A stretch of DNA of 7,889 bases, taken from assembly GCA_015662065.1 (NCBI GenBank), contig DQUX01000217.1, positions 1 through 7,889 on the forward strand, given 5' to 3'. The stretch is from Anaerolineales bacterium. GTDB taxonomy: Bacteria > Chloroflexota > Anaerolineae > B4-G1 > DUEL01. Under the pieces are notes generated by a model that was given only the letters and a program-made list of their open reading frames with translations, made no database searches and had not been told where the DNA came from. Made by a program: the position numbers and the translations under genes. Positions 5,634 to 7,889 of the stretch are shown in pieces; the first letter of the stretch is position 1, and each line of letters begins with the position of its first letter.

Positions 5634-7889
5634 CGCCACCCGCCTCCGCTCCCATTTCTGCAGGGCGGCGACCACGTCCTCCAGCAGTTCCTCCTGCTCC
5701 AACACCCCTTTCTGAATCAGCGCTGCGATGCGGTGGTTGAGCAGACGATGCTCCTCTGCGGTCAACTCCTTGGCCGTGACGACGATGATGGGAATCGAGC
5801 GGGTCGTCTCGTCCGCCTTGACCGCCTCCAGGACGGCAAACCCGTCCACCTCCGGCATCATCAGATCCAGCACGATGAGCTGGGGCCGCACCCGCCGGAT
5901 CAGACGGATGGCCTCCTGCCCGCTGTCCGCCTCCACGACCTCGTACCCGTCCTGGCTCTCGATCATCCGGCGCAGGAGTTTCCGATCCTCCTCCTGATCG
6001 TCCACCACCAGCACCAGGTGGCGGCCCGCCTCCCGGTCCAGCCGATCCAGCGCCGCCAGCAGGTCCTGCTCCAGGATGGGCTTCACCAGGTAGTCGGCCG
6101 CCCCCAGGCTCATCCCCCGGCCCTCCTCGCTGACGATGGTGCACATAACCACCGGGATATGACAGGTTTCCGGGTCGGCCTTCAACTCCTGGATCACCTG
6201 CCAGCCATCCTTCTCCGGCATCATCACATCCAGGGTAATGGCGTGGGGCTTCAGCCGCTTCGCCTCCTCCAGCACCCGGGCCGCGTCGGTGAGGCCGATC
6301 ACCCGGTACCCCTGCTTGTGGAGGTAGCGACGGAAGAGGGTGATGACCCCCTGGTCATCGTCCACGCAGAGGACCAATTTCCCCCCCTCTGCATCGGGCA
6401 TCTCCGCCGGTACCGGGGGCTCCTCGACCACCGTTCCCTCCTGCAGGGCAGGCGGCCCCTGGACGGGGAGGGTGAAGCAGAAGGTGGAGCCCCGACCGAC
6501 TTCGCTCTCCGCCCATATCCGCCCGCCGTGGAGTTCGACGAAGGACTTGCTGATGGCCAGCCCCAGTCCGGTGCCGCCGTACTTCCGGGAGGGGGAGGCA
6601 TCCACCTGGGTGAAGGCTTCGAAGATGCGGGGCAGCTTGTCGGGAGGGATGCCAATGCCGCTGTCGGCAACGGAGATGGTGATGAACTCCTCATCGGCCC
6701 AGGCCTCCACGCGGATGAACCCTTCATCCGTAAACTTGGCCGCATTGGAGACCAGATTGAGCAGCACCTGGCGGATGCGGCGGTTGTCGCCGATGACGGC
6801 GGGCAGGTCGTCTGGGATCGACTGCTGCATCTCGACCGGCTTGTCTTTGACCAGCGCAATGGCGGTAGCCATCACGCCCCGGATCACCTCCTCCAAGTCC
6901 ACCAACTCGAAGGACAGTTCCACCTTGCCTGCCTCGATCTTGGAGATGTCCAGGATGTCGTTGATCAGGCCCAAGAGGTGCTGACCGCTGTTGTAGATCG
7001 CCTCCAGGTCCTGCCTCTGCAGATCGGTGAGCGGGCCGTCGATCCCCTTGAGGATGACGCGGGAGAAGCCGATGATGGAGTTGAGAGGGGTGCGCAGCTC
7101 GTGGGACATATTGGCCAGGAACTGGCTCTTGAGCCGATCCACCTCCGCCAACCGCTCTGCCGTCTGCACCGCATCCTGGAACAGGCGGGCGTTCTCCAGG
7201 ACCACGCTCAGGTTAGCGCCGATGATCTCGGCGAAGCCCACGTCGTCGGGGCCTGGCGGGGGCTGCCCCTCCGTCCGGCACAGGGCCAACACGCCCAGCA
7301 CCCGGTCGCGAGAGACGAGGGGGACGTAGATGTCGTATCGAAGCCTCAGCCGGTCGGCCAGGACGGCAAAGGGGCCGCTGACGCTCCCGGCGACCCTCTC
7401 CAGCACCTGGGAGCATCGCTGCTCCACCGCAGCAAAGAGGGTGGGGTTCATCTCCCGCGTCACCTGTACCCCCTCGTCCAGCGGGATATCGCTGGCATCG
7501 GAGGCGTGGACGGCGACGGGCCGGAGGGCCTCCTCCCCGGGCTCCCATAGGAAGACCGCGGAGGGAGTGCCCAGCCGATGGGAGATGGTCTCCCCGGCCC
7601 GGTGAAGCAGGTCCTCCGGATCCAGCGAGGTAGAGGCGGCCTGAAGCACCTCGCTGATGAGGGCGCGGCGCCAGGCGTCGTCCTCGACCTCGGCGAAGAG
7701 CCGGGCGTTCTCGATGGCGGTGGCCAACTGGTCGGCCATCGTCTGCAAAGCGGTGATGTCCTCTTCGGTGAAGGCGGCCGGTTTGTCGGACTGGATGGTC
7801 ATCGCCCCGATGACCCGGCCACGGCTGACAAGGGGTAGGGCCATCTCGGAGCGGGTCTCCGGCAGGAGCGGATTGTCGAAGCGGACCGC
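5631..7889 (-). CDS. Hybrid sensor histidine kinase GAF-GAF-HisKA-HATPase-REC-REC (5' end outside window)
   Basis: The frame is open to the right edge: the 15 codons before ATG 7844 (starting AVRFDNPLLPE) belong to the same GAF domain, so that ATG is internal. There are 752 residues in the window. Numbering from that Met: the end of a first GAF (1-50), a second GAF (about 62-222), a coiled coil, then HisKA with His248 in MSHELRTPL. The ATPase has an N box LVSNAAKF (Asn367), DSGIGI (394-399) and GGTGLGL (423-429). REC1 (about 490-605) has acceptor Asp539 and Lys588. REC2 (about 609-728) has Asp660 and Lys712. GAF domains bind small ligands or chromophores, and the signal here is unknown. No membrane segment is seen in the visible part. 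As the first gene in view, it likely feeds phosphate to the two downstream receiver proteins. REC2 closely resembles the receiver of the PLP-enzyme fusion. Confidence 0.94.
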   Translation of the reverse strand, partial: AVRFDNPLLPETRSEMALPLVSRGRVIGAMTIQSDKPAAFTEEDITALQTMADQLATAIENARLFAEVEDDAWRRALISEVLQAASTSLDPEDLLHRAGETISHRLGTPSAVFLWEPGEEALRPVAVHASDASDIPLDEGVQVTREMNPTLFAAVEQRCSQVLERVAGSVSGPFAVLADRLRLRYDIYVPLVSRDRVLGVLALCRTEGQPPPGPDDVGFAEIIGANLSVVLENARLFQDAVQTAERLAEVDRLKSQFLANMSHELRTPLNSIIGFSRVILKGIDGPLTDLQRQDLEAIYNSGQHLLGLINDILDISKIEAGKVELSFELVDLEEVIRGVMATAIALVKDKPVEMQQSIPDDLPAVIGDNRRIRQVLLNLVSNAAKFTDEGFIRVEAWADEEFITISVADSGIGIPPDKLPRIFEAFTQVDASPSRKYGGTGLGLAISKSFVELHGGRIWAESEVGRGSTFCFTLPVQGPPALQEGTVVEEPPVPAEMPDAEGGKLVLCVDDDQGVITLFRRYLHKQGYRVIGLTDAARVLEEAKRLKPHAITLDVMMPEKDGWQVIQELKADPETCHIPVVMCTIVSEEGRGMSLGAADYLVKPILEQDLLAALDRLDREAGRHLVLVVDDQEEDRKLLRRMIESQDGYEVVEADSGQEAIRLIRRVRPQLIVLDLMMPEVDGFAVLEAVKADETTRSIPIIVVTAKELTAEEHRLLNHRIAALIQKGVLEQEELLEDVVAALQKWERRRVA
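5760..5879. repeat. Diverged direct repeat, copy B (REC2 of the hybrid kinase)
   Basis: This is the partner of 4031-4150, aligned without gaps. It includes a 20-base identical word starting at TCCACCTCC, and encodes LDLMMPEVDGFAVL, which is identical in both proteins. It is the likely parent or sister module of the receiver attached to the threonine-synthase-like enzyme. Confidence 0.7.

Noticed and set aside
5733..7550. Plus-strand frame of 605 codons
   Set aside because: Antisense to the hybrid kinase, whose catalytic motifs are all intact. The plus-strand product has no domain signature.
7842..7844. ATG at 7844 as the start of the hybrid kinase
   Set aside because: The frame continues upstream to the window edge with GAF-like sequence, so this Met is internal and the gene is partial.

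Overview
The window is high-GC bacterial chromosomal DNA with tightly packed genes. A Chloroflexota-like (Anaerolineae-type) source is my best guess. It rests on the abundance of GAF/receiver hybrid kinases, a divergent PlsY and the style of the intergenic repeats, and no marker gene fixes it. No rRNA, tRNA, CRISPR array, transposase or phage gene is visible.

Layout. Left part (1-1377): a DUF401-family membrane protein running off the left edge on the minus strand, preceded by its own sigma70-type promoter and a possible 29-residue leader ORF, then a PlsY-like glycerol-3-phosphate acyltransferase, also minus strand. Middle (1378-1802): a 425-bp divergent intergenic region with a degenerate palindromic repeat, a GC-rich inverted repeat and a clear promoter for the rightward gene. 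Next (1803-2693, plus): an EamA/DMT-family transporter with a TTG start and a strong Shine-Dalgarno. Right part (2589-7889, minus): a three-gene signalling operon, transcribed right to left. It begins with a GAF-GAF-HisKA-HATPase-REC-REC hybrid histidine kinase (5' end outside the window). A 40-bp gap made of TGA-led heptamers follows, then a threonine-synthase-like PLP enzyme fused to a C-terminal receiver domain, then a REC-HisKA-HATPase kinase whose ATG overlaps the preceding TGA by 4 bp. The last kinase also overlaps the 3' end of the convergent transporter gene by 105 bp.

How the genes may work together. The two kinases and the PLP-enzyme/receiver fusion look like one phosphorelay. All four receivers keep the acidic pocket, the phospho-acceptor Asp and the conserved Lys. 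No DNA-binding or c-di-GMP output domain is present in the window, so the only effector in the cluster is the amino-acid enzyme. The receiver on the enzyme is a close sister of the last receiver of the upstream hybrid kinase, at both protein and DNA level, which suggests that the fusion arose by copying that domain. An enzyme of the threonine synthase fold under direct phosphorylation control is the most unusual thing here. This is inferred from domain architecture only.
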